A stretch of DNA of 64,000 nt from Bacillus shivajii (GCF_020519665.1 NZ_CP084703.1:2046001-2110000); one strand, 5' to 3'. Positions 26,185 through 35,763 are shown, counted from the stretch's first letter. Made by a program: numbers and translations. Notes: generated by a model not told the origin, from the letters alone.

Positions 26185-26703
26185 TTAAGTTTTTGATGTT
26201 GGTTCACTGATGATGTCGGATGAAGACTTAGTTATGAATTCACCGAACTTTTTTCCAATTAATTCATCACTTAAGAAAGAAGAAACTTCAACAAATGTTT
26301 GCAGGTCTTGTTTAGGAATTTTATCGATGACATGCATAATTTGTAAAATAGAGTCAGTAGTATTTATGGTAATAAAATGTTGGACGATATTTTTTCCTTC
26401 TTCTGTTAAAGATAGTTTCTTGATTCGAGCATCATCGTCATTCTCAATAATAACCAATTCGTCTTCTTTTAATTTCATTAGTTGTCGAAACACATTTGAA
26501 ATATTTGTTTGCGCAAGGAATGTAAGTTCTTTCATGCTTATATTTGGATCAAAATAGAGAATCCATAAAACACGAAAACCTGGAAAAGTTAATTCATTAT
26601 TTTTTAAAACTTGTCGGATATCATTTTCAATTTCGAAATTCAGCCCTCTAATTAATCCAAATATTAAATAACTTGTAGCGAACTTTTCTCTTTGTGAACT
26701 CAT
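26185..26703 (-). CDS. MarR-family transcriptional regulator
   Basis: This 172-residue protein starts behind AGGAGGAG. The winged-helix core runs from 'NNELTFPGFRVLWILYFDPN' through the helix-turn-helix 'SMKELTFLAQTNISNVFRQL' and the wing 'VIIENDDDARIKKLSLTEEG' (Asp-Asp-Asp-Ala-Arg at the wing tip), as in MarR/SlyA. It is divergent from the serine hydrolase gene and probably controls it, itself or both. The ligand is unknown. Confidence 0.92.
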   Translation of the reverse strand: MSSQREKFATSYLIFGLIRGLNFEIENDIRQVLKNNELTFPGFRVLWILYFDPNISMKELTFLAQTNISNVFRQLMKLKEDELVIIENDDDARIKKLSLTEEGKNIVQHFITINTTDSILQIMHVIDKIPKQDLQTFVEVSSFLSDELIGKKFGEFITKSSSDIISEPTSKT

Positions 26704-26894
26704 GTGGTCTCCTCCTGACAAAAGCGAACCGGCGTTGTGGGAAAAAATGTAACTTTTTTCTAATACTATTATTACCCCTCAAGTGAACTTTAGACAGTCA
26801 TAAGGCAGTAAAAATTTAAAGAAGTGTAGTAAAGAAAATTTAATCTATCGTTAAGGCGACAGGTTAATCGAATAGAATAAAGGAGGGGATGTTC

Positions 26895-27959
26895 GTGCAA
26901 CAAAATGAAAAAATCATTCGTTCAATTGAACATTCATTCAGAAAACAAGTACAAAAAGACAAAAACTTAAAAAGTGCATGTTTACTTGTTCATTCAGAAA
27001 AGAAAGGCATCCATTTAAATATCGCAGAAGGCGCAATGGAACTAAACCAGCCAGCATATATGGCAAGTGTGGGGAAAATATTTACGTCCGTTTTGATTAG
27101 TATCTTATACGAAAACAATCAATTAACGTTTGAAGACAGAATTACAAATTATTTAGATCAAGAATTAGTCAATAAACTTCACGTTTATAAAGGAAAAGAT
27201 TATTCAAATGACATCCAAATCAAACATCTTCTTAATCAAACATCAGGTTTGTATGATCATTTCCGACCATTATTAAAACAGCTTTTGGATAATCCAAGCT
27301 TTACGATAAGCCCAGAAGAGGCAATCACTTGGGCAAAAACATATCAAAAACCTCATTTTCCACCAGGTAACGGCTTCAAATATACTGATACAAACTATCA
27401 TCTATTGGGATTAATTATAGAAAAAATAACAGCCATGCCTTTTCATGAAGCGATAGAACAATACATTTTTCACCCCATCGGTATGATGAATTCATCTATT
27501 CTGAACTACTCTGAACCGTTAGATAAAAATACGCAACCTTTAGCAGATTTTTATTTCGGTAAAAAGAACATCTTAAATTACAAAGGGTATGCCGGTCTCG
27601 ATTATGCAGGTGGCGGAATCGTATCAACTAGAGAAGATATGTTGAAATTTATGCAAGCATTAGTCACTTGTCAGTTAATCGAAAAGAAAACACTTGTGAA
27701 GATGATGAATGATAAAGCGAAATATGGTTTAGGAATTGAGTATGGCTATGGCATTATGCAGTTTAAAACAGTGCCACTACTTATGCCAAAAGCATTTAAT
27801 GTCTGGGGACATGCAGGTGCAACAGGAGCTTATTTGTTTTACCATCCTAAGATGGATACTTATGTAATTGGTACTTTTAATGATTTTTCCTATGAAAGAA
27901 AAGGTGTTAGATTTATGTTAATAAACGTCATAAGGCAATTGGTGAAATTGAAAGACTGA
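26895..27959 (+). CDS. Serine hydrolase of the class C beta-lactamase/penicillin-binding fold
   Basis: This 354-residue protein carries the catalytic Ser-x-x-Lys as Ser-Val-Gly-Lys ('YMASVGKIFTSVLI'). A Tyr motif follows in 'GFKYTDTNYHLLG' (Tyr-Thr-Asp where Tyr-x-Asn is usual), and His-Ala-Gly stands in the third box ('VWGHAGATGAYLFY'). No signal peptide is visible, so it may act in the cytoplasm as an esterase or amidase. The GTG start is chosen because AAGGAGGGG abuts the ATG six bases earlier. It faces a MarR regulator. Confidence 0.9.
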   Translation: MQQNEKIIRSIEHSFRKQVQKDKNLKSACLLVHSEKKGIHLNIAEGAMELNQPAYMASVGKIFTSVLISILYENNQLTFEDRITNYLDQELVNKLHVYKGKDYSNDIQIKHLLNQTSGLYDHFRPLLKQLLDNPSFTISPEEAITWAKTYQKPHFPPGNGFKYTDTNYHLLGLIIEKITAMPFHEAIEQYIFHPIGMMNSSILNYSEPLDKNTQPLADFYFGKKNILNYKGYAGLDYAGGGIVSTREDMLKFMQALVTCQLIEKKTLVKMMNDKAKYGLGIEYGYGIMQFKTVPLLMPKAFNVWGHAGATGAYLFYHPKMDTYVIGTFNDFSYERKGVRFMLINVIRQLVKLKD

Positions 27960-28188
27960 TAAGATGAAACTAGTTCTCTAAATTATGACTGGATACTAGC
28001 ATATGTTTATGAGGTAGACGCTAAAATGATCGATGGTTATTGAGTTTTGTACAATAAGAGGAAAATGGCTTTCCCACAGAGATCCTGTTTGTTGGATTAG
28101 TGAGATTGTATAGATTAGGAGATAGTCATTTAACAAGCGGGAAGTGGGAGCTATGAATCTATCGAAAGAAAAGATGGGAGGATCATGA

Positions 28189-28362
28189 ATGGGTGAGCAA
28201 TATTTTGTTGGTTGGGGTACACTGGCGTTGATAAATGCTGCACTTGCACAAGGGAAGAATAGGACCGGGTTAAACTGGTTTTTGCTTTCTCTAGTTTTAG
28301 GTCCATTAGCAACACTTATTTTGTTATTTGTTGAAAAAAGAGAACATCGTACTCGATCATAA
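28189..28362 (+). CDS. 57-residue membrane protein
   Basis: A GGGAGGATC site precedes ATG. The product is 57 residues with one long or two short hydrophobic segments ('WFLLSLVLGPLATLILLFVE') and a basic tail (Lys-Arg-Glu-His-Arg-Thr-Arg-Ser). A second, damaged copy of its 3' end and downstream sequence flanks the IS21 element at 31491-34001, so this was once a duplicated gene. Confidence 0.6.
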   Translation: MGEQYFVGWGTLALINAALAQGKNRTGLNWFLLSLVLGPLATLILLFVEKREHRTRS

Positions 28363-28409
28363 TAATTGATATAAGTTAATAATGCGTACGGGGGAGGTTA
28401 AAGAATGTA

Positions 28410-28751
28410 ATGAAGAAACTATTCATTATTTTAGCTTCATTATTAGTCGTGACCAGCATTGTTTTTCTAACCACAGGACCTTTTAATTTATACCATTATA
28501 TAAATGCTGAAAAAATAGTAAAAGAGTCTGGATTGTTTCAACCAGAAGAGGGTAGTCTTGATGATTTGTATTATGCAAGAACAAATGAAATTACGGATGT
28601 AGATTATTTAGGACGAAGTAGTTATCTCGTTACAATAACTCGAGGTGAAAATGAAGAACAACTAATATTGAGGATAAATAACAAGAGTACGAGGATTCAA
28701 ACTGAAATCTTCACATATGACAAAACTCGAAATATGATGACTGGTTATTAA
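28410..28751 (+). CDS. Exported or membrane-anchored small protein
   Basis: This 113-residue protein has an N-terminal hydrophobic helix ('KKLFIILASLLVVTSIVFLT') and no lipobox, so it is probably anchored or secreted. The rest resembles the YcnI/DUF-type small beta domains of Bacillus membrane proteins only loosely, and I assign no family. GGGGGAGG lies upstream. Confidence 0.6.
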   Translation: MKKLFIILASLLVVTSIVFLTTGPFNLYHYINAEKIVKESGLFQPEEGSLDDLYYARTNEITDVDYLGRSSYLVTITRGENEEQLILRINNKSTRIQTEIFTYDKTRNMMTGY

Positions 28752-28816
28752 TAATTTATCTTCAACTAACAGGAAGCATTCCTGTATATTGAAATCATAA
28801 ATGGGTGATTAACCGA

Positions 28817-29260
28817 ATGACTAAAGGAATTGTCATAACATCCGCTATGCTTATATTCCTTTTTATGACTGCTTGTAGTGAAAATAGATCATCTAACCAA
28901 AAGATAGAAGAAGCTGAACTAAACCTTATTGGGACGAGTGAAAATTGGGAAGCGGAAGCTTTAATTACGACTAAAGTGTCTGTATCTTCCGAATGTGGTT
29001 CTATAATTATGAAACCATTAGACTCAAATGGCGAAATTAATTTAACTCCCAACTTTAAATATGACGAAGATATAGAAGTTGAATATTTTTTAAGTAGGTT
29101 TAATTCAGAAGGGAAAGAAGTTTTATATTAAGACGATTCAAAGCTTACATTTCTATTTGAAGGTGGAATACCATATTCAGATAATGACAGCACATGTGAG
29201 TTGACTGTTATATGGATTGGAAATGGGGAGAAAGAGGAAGAAACATTATTATTGAACTAG
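28817..29260 (+). pseudogene. Lipoprotein gene interrupted by TAA
   Basis: The signal peptide has a lipobox (Phe-Met-Thr-Ala-Cys), and a soluble domain follows. A TAA at 29129 falls after 'SRFNSEGKEVLY'. The same frame then stays open for 43 more codons ('DDSKLTFLFEGGIPYSDNDS' ... 'GNGEKEEETLLLN') to a TAG at 29258. This reads as one ~148-residue lipoprotein with a nonsense codon. A shortened product might still be made. Confidence 0.7.
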
Positions 29261-29368
29261 CGGAGTACTTAGCGAAAGAAGTAGTAGAACAAGTTGTCGT
29301 GCTTACTGGGATAATTTTGAAGGTGAAAATTAGAATAAATAAGAACATTTATTAAAAAGGGGGAAGCG

Positions 29369-30073
29369 ATGAAGGTAATTATTTATGTATATGACGGTAT
29401 GACTATGCTTGATGCTATTGGACCGTATGAAGTTTTAAGGAATATCAGCGATACTGAAATCTTATTTGTGGCAGAAGAAAAAGGTGAAATTAAGGCAGAT
29501 TCAGGGTTTATAGATATTAATGCCAAATATAGTATTAATGATATTAATTATGCGGATATTTTAGTCATACCAGGTTCTCCTGTAGGGTTTATGAAGGAAA
29601 TGAAAAAAGAAAACGTGTTAAATTGGATTACAGAATTAGACAAACGAACAAAATGGACAACATCTGTATGCACAGGTTCTATTATATTAGCATCAACTGG
29701 ATTGTTGTCAGGATTAAAAGCAACATCGCATTGGAAACCCATAAATTTATTAAGCGATTTTGGTGCCATACCTACAAGAGAGAGAGTTGTTGAGCAAGGG
29801 AAATATATAACTGCTGCTGGAGTTTCAGCAGGTATTGATATGGCTTTATATTTATCAAATAAAATTGTGGGTGATTTAGAAGCCAAGGCTATCCAACTTA
29901 CCATAGAATATGATCCTCAACCTATGTTTAATTCCGGTAATTATTCTTCCGCTGATAAGGAAGTTTTGAAGGTTGCAGATAAGAAATTAAATAGAGATGC
30001 GAAAAAAGGGCTTGGGTTACTTGGTATGCTAAAGAACTCAAAAAACATTCTAAAAATGAAGAAAAACAACTAA
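29369..30073 (+). CDS. DJ-1/PfpI-family protein
   Basis: This 234-residue cytoplasmic protein has the DJ-1 fold. It opens 'MKVIIYVYDGMTMLDAIGPY' with the conserved Glu of the GlxA/InhA-like branch, and the nucleophile elbow is 'TSVCTGSIILAS' with its reactive Cys. 'ATSHWKPINLL' and 'ITAAGVSAGIDMALYL' follow, as in isonitrile-hydratase-like proteins. There is no C-terminal AraC domain, so it is an enzyme-like or chaperone-like member. AAAGGGGGAAG precedes the ATG. Confidence 0.9.
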   Translation: MKVIIYVYDGMTMLDAIGPYEVLRNISDTEILFVAEEKGEIKADSGFIDINAKYSINDINYADILVIPGSPVGFMKEMKKENVLNWITELDKRTKWTTSVCTGSIILASTGLLSGLKATSHWKPINLLSDFGAIPTRERVVEQGKYITAAGVSAGIDMALYLSNKIVGDLEAKAIQLTIEYDPQPMFNSGNYSSADKEVLKVADKKLNRDAKKGLGLLGMLKNSKNILKMKKNN

Positions 30074-30199
30074 TCTTCTTAACATCACTTCAAAGCACTT
30101 TAATTAATCGTATTGGGAGTTTGTGAATAAACGTGAATTATAGTTTCTCAAGGATGACGCAGTTTACTAACATGCGATCGCGTCAAAAGCATTCGCTAC

Positions 30200-30310
30200 T
30201 TTTGTTTCACAGCTGAAGACAAGCCCTCGGGAAAGCGCCCGTATGAAGTGGAGTTCACGCTCATCATTCGGAATTTTACATATTATTTTCATTTATGAAA
30301 TTGATTCGGT
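30200..30310 (-). repeat. Dispersed GC-rich repeat 'CCCGAGGGCTTGTCTTCAGC', copy A
   Basis: In reverse orientation this matches 60385-60515 and 61672-61770: TTTCATAA...AATTCCGAATGATG..., then GTGAACTCCACTTC...CGGGCGCTTTCCCGAGGG and CTTGTCTTCAGCT. The whole 30074-30440 gap carries no gene. Confidence 0.8.
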
Positions 30311-30440
30311 CTGATAAAGATATTTGGTGGAAAAACGGTGATGAATAACCCGAATATTTTTTCTAGTCTGAGTTGTTCAAGAAAAGTTGGCGAGATATTT
30401 AAAAAATGTTGAGAAAGGTTTTACATAGAAGGGGTGTCTC

Positions 30441-30950
30441 ATGGAGATTACAATTGAAAAATTAAAATGGGCAGACGCTGAACAATTATTTGAATTTGAA
30501 AGAGAAAACAGAGATTATTTCGAAAAAATGGTACCTAGCCGTGGTAATGATTATTATCTTTTTGAAAGTTTTAAAGAACGTCATCAAGCCTTATTAGAGG
30601 AACAAGAACAAGGGTTATCCTATTTTTATTTAATTAAAGATAAAGATGGGTTAATAATTGGGAGAATGAACGTAATAGATATTGATAAATCAGAGAATTC
30701 AGGTCATATCGGTTATAGAGTAGGAGAAGCTTATACTGGTAAAGGAATTGCGTACAAAGCATTGCAGCTGTTATTAGAAAAAGCGAGTAATCTAGGGATA
30801 AAAAAGATTTTCGCTCAAACGACAACGAATAACATCGCGAGCCAAAAAGTATTATTGAAAAACGGTTTTAAGCATATAAAAACAAGTGAAGAAGAATTTA
30901 AAATGAATGGGCAAACTTTAAAGTTTGTAAACTTTAAATGGTGTATTTAA
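30441..30950 (+). CDS. GNAT acetyltransferase, RimJ/RimL type
   Basis: This 169-residue enzyme begins 'MEITIEKLKWADAEQLFEFE'. The acetyl-CoA loop is 'GYRVGEAYTGKGIAYKALQL' (Gly-Lys-Gly-Ile-Ala), followed by 'IFAQTTTNNIASQKVLLKNG' with the family Asn. The relic at 10612 is a collapsed copy of this gene. An AGAAGGGGTG site precedes the ATG. Confidence 0.9.
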   Translation: MEITIEKLKWADAEQLFEFERENRDYFEKMVPSRGNDYYLFESFKERHQALLEEQEQGLSYFYLIKDKDGLIIGRMNVIDIDKSENSGHIGYRVGEAYTGKGIAYKALQLLLEKASNLGIKKIFAQTTTNNIASQKVLLKNGFKHIKTSEEEFKMNGQTLKFVNFKWCI

Positions 30951-31007
30951 TCAAGATTAATATAATATCAAAAGAAAATAGTTGAGGTTCCATTAAGGGG
31001 GGATAAG

Positions 31008-31292
31008 ATGGTATTTATTTTAATGGTAATTTTAATCATTGTAAGTGTTGGTTGCTCGGGGGACGCAAGAACAGAGAGAAACGGTTTAAAACTATCTTTT
31101 AGTATCGCTTCAGCAATCATGTTGTCACTAGTTATGGAGGCAACAGCACATGGTTTAGAAGCCTCTGGTACATTGGAAGGTATGTATGTTACGGTTATTT
31201 ATTTCATTTTACCCATTATTACCTTTTCTATGTTTCAACTTCTTCTATATGATTTAACGGTTCATCAACTTTTTTGGAATGAATCGAATTAA
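31008..31292 (+). CDS. Small membrane protein, unknown function
   Basis: This 94-residue protein has three hydrophobic helices. The first ends in Ser-Val-Gly-Cys, which could be read as a lipobox, but the later helices argue for a polytopic protein. AAGGGGGGATAAG sets the start. No family recognised. Confidence 0.55.
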   Translation: MVFILMVILIIVSVGCSGDARTERNGLKLSFSIASAIMLSLVMEATAHGLEASGTLEGMYVTVIYFILPIITFSMFQLLLYDLTVHQLFWNESN

Positions 31293-31458
31293 GTTAAGGT
31301 CTTAACAATACACTTTATGAACCTTTATAGCGAGTGAAAGTCTAGTAAAATCTTGTGAAGAAAATCAACAATATGATTAAAGTAGTCACCTTACATTGAT
31401 CGTACGATTCAGGTGAGATGAGTGAATATGTACATAAAAATTTTAAAAGATAATCGAA

Positions 31459-31490
31459 ATGTTTTATATTTGTTGAAAAGAGAGAACATC
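31459..31490 (+). other. Left flank of the IS21 insertion, relic of a duplicated small gene
   Basis: 'GTTTTATATTTGTTGAAAAG' plus AGAGAACATC is nearly the same as the end of the small gene at 28189. The matching right flank resumes at 34002 (ACATCGTACTCGACCATAAT). ACATC is present on both sides of the element, so it is the target duplication. Confidence 0.75.
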
Positions 31491-31626
31491 TGTGACTGAT
31501 AAACTAAAGTGGACAGTTTCCGCTTGATAAAATTGAACATTTATTTACCAAAAGAAGGATTGAAAATAAAGCCTCATATCGCAGTATGATTATCCTTTGA
31601 GATATATTGTGATGGAGGTAAAAAAG

Positions 31627-33204
31627 GTGGATAAGTGGGAAATGTACATGGAAATTCAGCAGTTATTAAAGCAAGGTTTCAGTAAAGTAAAGGTTGCGCA
31701 AAAACTAGGAGTTTCAAGAACTACGGTATATAGTTATTTGAAAAAGTCACCTAGTGATATGCATGAGTGGATGCTTCAACAAAAAGGAAGAGCGAAGAAG
31801 TTAGATCCTTATAAAGATGTTATCCTTTCTTGGTTGGAGAAACATCGAGATATGTCTGCCTCTCAAGTATTAGATTGGCTGCAAGAACAACATGGGGTTG
31901 AAGACGTTGCCGAGAGTACAGTTAGAAGTTATGTTAGGGAATTACGAAATGAATACAACATTCCTAAGGAATCAGTCCCTCGAACATATGAAGCCATTCC
32001 TGACCCACCATTGGGTGATCAAATGCAAGTGGACTTTGGACAGACCAATCAACAGTCTAGTAATGGAAACAGTGTAAAACTTCGTTTTATTGCCTTCGTG
32101 ATGTCCAATTCTAGATACAAGTATAAAGAATGGCTGGATCGTCCTTTTACAACAAGAGATGTCATTCGCGCTCACGAAAATGCCTTTCAATACTTTGAAG
32201 GTATTACGAGAGAGATTGTTTATGACCAAGATGCTTTGTTGGTTGTCAGTGAAAATGGTGGAGATGTGATTTTAACAAAGGAATTTCAAGCGTATAAGGA
32301 AGAAAGGAAGCTAAACATGTGGGTTTGTCGAAAGGCCGATCCAGAGAGCAAAGGTAAAATCGAAAATGTAGTAGGTTATATTAAATCAAATTTCGCTAAA
32401 CATCGGGTGTTTCACGGTATAGATAAATGGAATGAGGATGGCTTAGCTTGGCTGGAACGAACAGGAAATTATAAGGTTCATAACACAACAAAAAAGAGAC
32501 CAATCGAAGTGTTTCTCCTGGAAAAGCAACACTTACGACCGATCTCTTCACCTATCAATAGTTTTCCTATTGATAACCAATGTAGTTCAAGTATATCAAG
32601 GAAAGTACGAAAGGACAATACGATTTATTATCAGTCAAACCGTTATTCTGTGCCACTAGGGACATTTGAGAAAAATCCAACCGTAACGGTTTCGATACTT
32701 GAGAATAATCAAATCGTCATCTGTGATATTGCCACAGGAGAAGTGTTAGCTAAACATCCACTCTCCTCTGAAAAAGGCAAGCTCATTCAAGATCGCCAAC
32801 ATACACGGGATCGTACGAAAGGAATCGATAGTTTTATTGAGTCCATTGTGGAACAATTTGACGACAATGAACTTGCCTTTTCCTTTCTTCAAGGTGTACG
32901 GACAGCATATCCTCGTTACATTAGAGACCAGCTTCAAATCATTTCAAAGGTATTAAAGAAAAATGATCGAAAGATCGTCAATTGTGCACTGATGGAATGT
33001 GTAAAGCAGAAGCTCTTTTGTGCAACAGATTTTAGCGATATGGTTCAGTACCTTGACCGACAACGACCGTTGAACATTACACTCCCTCAGCAGACAAACA
33101 GGATTAAACCACTTTATGAAGAAAGTGAATCACTCATGAGTGTAAAGCCAGCTACAAGAGATATTAAGGAGTATGTTTCGGTTTTGGCAGGTGATGACCT
33201 ATGA
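31627..33204 (+). CDS. istA: IS21-family transposase IstA
   Basis: The product is 525 residues when started at the GTG seven bases after GGAGGT. An N-terminal helix-turn-helix ('FSKVKVAQKLGVSRTTVYSY') binds the ends. The DDE core follows: 'QMQVDFGQTN' with the first Asp, 'YDQDALLVVSENGG' with the second, and 'ADPESKGKIENVVGYIKSNF' with the Glu. The C-terminal region has 'YYQSNRYSVPLGTFEKNPTV', typical of IstA. The reading frame is full-length. Confidence 0.95.
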   Translation: MDKWEMYMEIQQLLKQGFSKVKVAQKLGVSRTTVYSYLKKSPSDMHEWMLQQKGRAKKLDPYKDVILSWLEKHRDMSASQVLDWLQEQHGVEDVAESTVRSYVRELRNEYNIPKESVPRTYEAIPDPPLGDQMQVDFGQTNQQSSNGNSVKLRFIAFVMSNSRYKYKEWLDRPFTTRDVIRAHENAFQYFEGITREIVYDQDALLVVSENGGDVILTKEFQAYKEERKLNMWVCRKADPESKGKIENVVGYIKSNFAKHRVFHGIDKWNEDGLAWLERTGNYKVHNTTKKRPIEVFLLEKQHLRPISSPINSFPIDNQCSSSISRKVRKDNTIYYQSNRYSVPLGTFEKNPTVTVSILENNQIVICDIATGEVLAKHPLSSEKGKLIQDRQHTRDRTKGIDSFIESIVEQFDDNELAFSFLQGVRTAYPRYIRDQLQIISKVLKKNDRKIVNCALMECVKQKLFCATDFSDMVQYLDRQRPLNITLPQQTNRIKPLYEESESLMSVKPATRDIKEYVSVLAGDDL

Positions 33205-33965
33205 AACCAATAAAGCAAGCAGAAGAATTATTAAAATCTCTGCGGTTCTCTGAAACGTCAAAGAACATTACTGACTTAATCAAAGAAGCAGAAGTAAACG
33301 ATGCATCTTATACAACCTTTTTATTAGACGTTCTATCTTATGAAAAAAAGTGTCGAGAGGAAAAGTTGATAGAAAAACATATGAAATGGGCGACATTCCC
33401 CTTCCACAAGACATTAAATGAATTTAACTTAGATGAACAAGCATCGTTAAGTAAAAAGCAATATCATCAATTGAAAGAACTAACTTGGATAGAGCAATTA
33501 TTTAATTTAATCTTATTAGGACCGCAAGGTGCGGGTAAAACTCACCTTGCGGTAGGGTTAGGTATTGAAGCCATTCATCAGGGGTATAAAGTGAGTTTTA
33601 TTTCAATGGGAGAAATGATACACACGTTAAAAACAGAAGAAGTAACGAAGAAATCACAAACAAGAATGAAACGTATAAGAAATTCAGATTTAGTCATTAT
33701 TGACGACATGATGTTTATGGCGATGGATCAAAGAGAAGCAAACTTGTTCTTCCATTTAATAAATGATCTATATAACAGTGCATCAATTATTATCACTTCA
33801 AATAAAGCCCCAAGTGATTGGGGTGAATTAATGGGGGACCCAAGTATAACCGCAGCTATTCTTGATCGCTTAATTCATCGTGCAGAGGTTATTCATATGA
33901 ACGAGGATAGCCATCGAATGAAATATCGAAAAACCATATTTGGAAATGAAAGTGTTCAAAATTAA
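33201..33965 (+). CDS. istB: IS21-family helper ATPase IstB
   Basis: This 254-residue DnaC/DnaA-like AAA+ protein begins with ATG overlapping the istA TGA, so the two are translationally coupled. Walker A is 'LLGPQGAGKTHLAVGLG', Walker B 'LVIIDDMMF', and 'IIITSNKAPSDW' follows as sensor 1. IstB organises target DNA and activates IstA. Confidence 0.95.
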   Translation: MKPIKQAEELLKSLRFSETSKNITDLIKEAEVNDASYTTFLLDVLSYEKKCREEKLIEKHMKWATFPFHKTLNEFNLDEQASLSKKQYHQLKELTWIEQLFNLILLGPQGAGKTHLAVGLGIEAIHQGYKVSFISMGEMIHTLKTEEVTKKSQTRMKRIRNSDLVIIDDMMFMAMDQREANLFFHLINDLYNSASIIITSNKAPSDWGELMGDPSITAAILDRLIHRAEVIHMNEDSHRMKYRKTIFGNESVQN

Positions 33966-34202
33966 TTAGCAAAAAGTGTTCAATTTTACTTGACGGTTAC
34001 AACATCGTACTCGACCATAATAATTGATATAAGTTACGTATACGAATCGCGGGAGTTTGGAGTTTAGATTGGAGAAGACAAATTGCATAGAATAGTGATG
34101 GCGAGTCGATGAAACTTTTTTAACTTCCAAACGTAATAATACTGAACACTTGTAAAAAAAATTGAGTTAGAAAGGCTTGAATCTTATTTTGGAGGATATT
34201 TT

Positions 34203-34901
34203 ATGTTTGATTTGTTAATCAAATTCCAATTGGAAGCTTTTGTTATAGCAGAAATAGTCACAGTTATCTCTATACTCTTATTTTTGTTTTTACGATATGC
34301 AACAAAGAAACAAACACTTAGTTTTTTGTTCTTATCTTTCATTATATTAGCTACGATATTTGAAGCATTCTTGGTTTGGTTGGTGTATCAAGAGACTGGC
34401 GAGATATCGACCATTCAAATCGTCATTATTATTTTTATCATATATGCATTTACGTTTGGCATTCATGATTTTAAGAGGTTAGACCGTAAAGTTAAAAAGT
34501 TAGTAGGGAACTGGAGGGGAGTTCAGCTATTAACGGAGAAAGATTTGATCGCAATTGAGAAAAGTAATGACCCTAAATACGTCGCTATAACTAATAGACG
34601 TTGGTGGTATATACATTTAATGATATATATTGGTGTTCAATCACTATTTTGGTTTGTTTATGGTATTAATTCCATGGATTATATTGAATTTTTAACGGCT
34701 TTATTTGATTTTTCGAATATAACTTTACTTAATAATGAATTTGTAGCACAGGTCAGTACATTATGGAGTCTAATTTTTATTATTGACACCATTTATAGCT
34801 TGTCATATACCATTTTCCCTAAAAAAATAAGAAAAATTAAAACTGTCAGTGATTCTATAGAGTTTCGAATGTTATTAGATACTAAACGAACGGGATGCTA
34901 A
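34203..34901 (+). CDS. Multi-helix membrane protein, unknown function
   Basis: This 232-residue protein has three N-terminal helices, a charged cytoplasmic loop (about residues 90-140, 'DFKRLDRKVKKLVGNWRGVQ'), then two further helices and a basic tail. TTTGGAGG precedes the ATG. I recognise no family. It is AT-rich like its neighbours. Confidence 0.65.
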   Translation: MFDLLIKFQLEAFVIAEIVTVISILLFLFLRYATKKQTLSFLFLSFIILATIFEAFLVWLVYQETGEISTIQIVIIIFIIYAFTFGIHDFKRLDRKVKKLVGNWRGVQLLTEKDLIAIEKSNDPKYVAITNRRWWYIHLMIYIGVQSLFWFVYGINSMDYIEFLTALFDFSNITLLNNEFVAQVSTLWSLIFIIDTIYSLSYTIFPKKIRKIKTVSDSIEFRMLLDTKRTGC

Positions 34902-34968
34902 GATACAGTAGGAAAAATCAGAAGTTCCAACCGAAAGCAGGGTCTAACACTTTTGTGAGAGAATTATA

Positions 34969-35120
34969 TTGAAAATAGGAAAATATCTATTATGTTTATT
35001 TATTCTTATAATTAGCGGGCTACTAGTTGCTTGTAGTGAAGAAAATGCTTATGAAGTAGTAATAGCCGAAAAAAAGTAACTGAATATGATGACCATTTAC
35101 AATTGACTCTTGGATATTAA
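34969..35120 (+). pseudogene. Truncated lipoprotein gene with frameshift
   Basis: A TTG start leads into a signal peptide with a lipobox (Leu-Val-Ala-Cys). After 'SEENAYEVVIAEKK' the frame hits TAA. Shifting one base at the A7 run continues 'VTEYDDHLQLTLGY' before another stop. The rest of the gene is missing. Confidence 0.6.
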
Positions 35121-35267
35121 ACGGGTTAAAAAATTCCTGCTTCAACAGTTGGGAGTGTTAGTAAAATCACTGGCTGTAATTTATACAACTTGTTTTTCTA
35201 ACCTCTATAATGGAAAATGATGTTAATATAAGAGGATGGATTTTAAGACAATAATGGAGGAACATTT

Positions 35268-35516
35268 ATGGAATTTATAACAATGATTGGTGTTATTATA
35301 TTAGTTTTTGTCAGTATTTCTATTAACGCAAGACAAAAGGGACTTATTGAACAAAATAAAATGTTGTTTAAGGTACAAAACAAATTTAGTGGTAAAACTT
35401 TTAATGTTTATTCAATAAAAAAGGTAGATAGTGATCGGACAGAATTCTTAATATATGAAAATAACGAATGGAAATGGGTGTTAAATGATATTTATTTACC
35501 GTACGAAGCGGAGTGA
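35268..35516 (+). CDS. Small single-helix membrane protein
   Basis: This 82-residue protein has one N-terminal helix ('MIGVIILVFVSISINA') and a small soluble tail rich in Lys, Glu and Trp ('FLIYENNEWKWVLNDIYLP'). TGGAGGAA precedes the ATG. No family recognised. It is followed 21 bases later by another tiny membrane protein gene, probably co-transcribed. Confidence 0.6.
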   Translation: MEFITMIGVIILVFVSISINARQKGLIEQNKMLFKVQNKFSGKTFNVYSIKKVDSDRTEFLIYENNEWKWVLNDIYLPYEAE

Positions 35517-35537
35517 TAATGGGGGGATTGCAAACTG

Positions 35538-35726
35538 ATGAATAAAACGCGAACATTGATTACACTTGTTGCTAGTTTACTTATTTTTACTGTTGGTATG
35601 TTTAGAATACTTACTGATTCACTTTCTTCAACACCTTTGTTTGTTGCATACCTTCTTGCGTTTACAGGATTAATTGGAGTCATTGCAAATAGTATTATGT
35701 TAAGGAAATTGAAATACCAGGATTAG
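35538..35726 (+). CDS. Small two-helix membrane protein
   Basis: This 62-residue protein has two hydrophobic helices ('TLITLVASLLIFTVGMF' and 'PLFVAYLLAFTGLIGVIANS') and a short basic end. GGGGGGATTG lies upstream. Function unknown. Confidence 0.55.
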   Translation: MNKTRTLITLVASLLIFTVGMFRILTDSLSSTPLFVAYLLAFTGLIGVIANSIMLRKLKYQD

Positions 35727-35763
35727 CAGTGAAGATACAAATCGTTCATAACCCCTTTGCTTA

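Larger units (their letters stand above)
31491..34001 (+). mobile_element. IS21-family insertion sequence, apparently complete
   Basis: The 2.5-kb element starts TGTGACTGATAAAC and ends with TGACGGTTACA, giving imperfect inverted ends that begin TGT on both strands. 'AAATTGAACA' recurs just inside both ends, as in IS21 elements. It carries istA and istB with overlapping stop and start, and is flanked by ACATC duplications. Both genes are intact, so it may be active, with a fairly recent insertion into an already duplicated locus. Confidence 0.9.

Noticed and set aside
31008-31292. Lipoprotein call from Ser-Val-Gly-Cys
   Set aside because: Two further hydrophobic helices follow, so a polytopic membrane protein is more likely than a lipid-anchored one.
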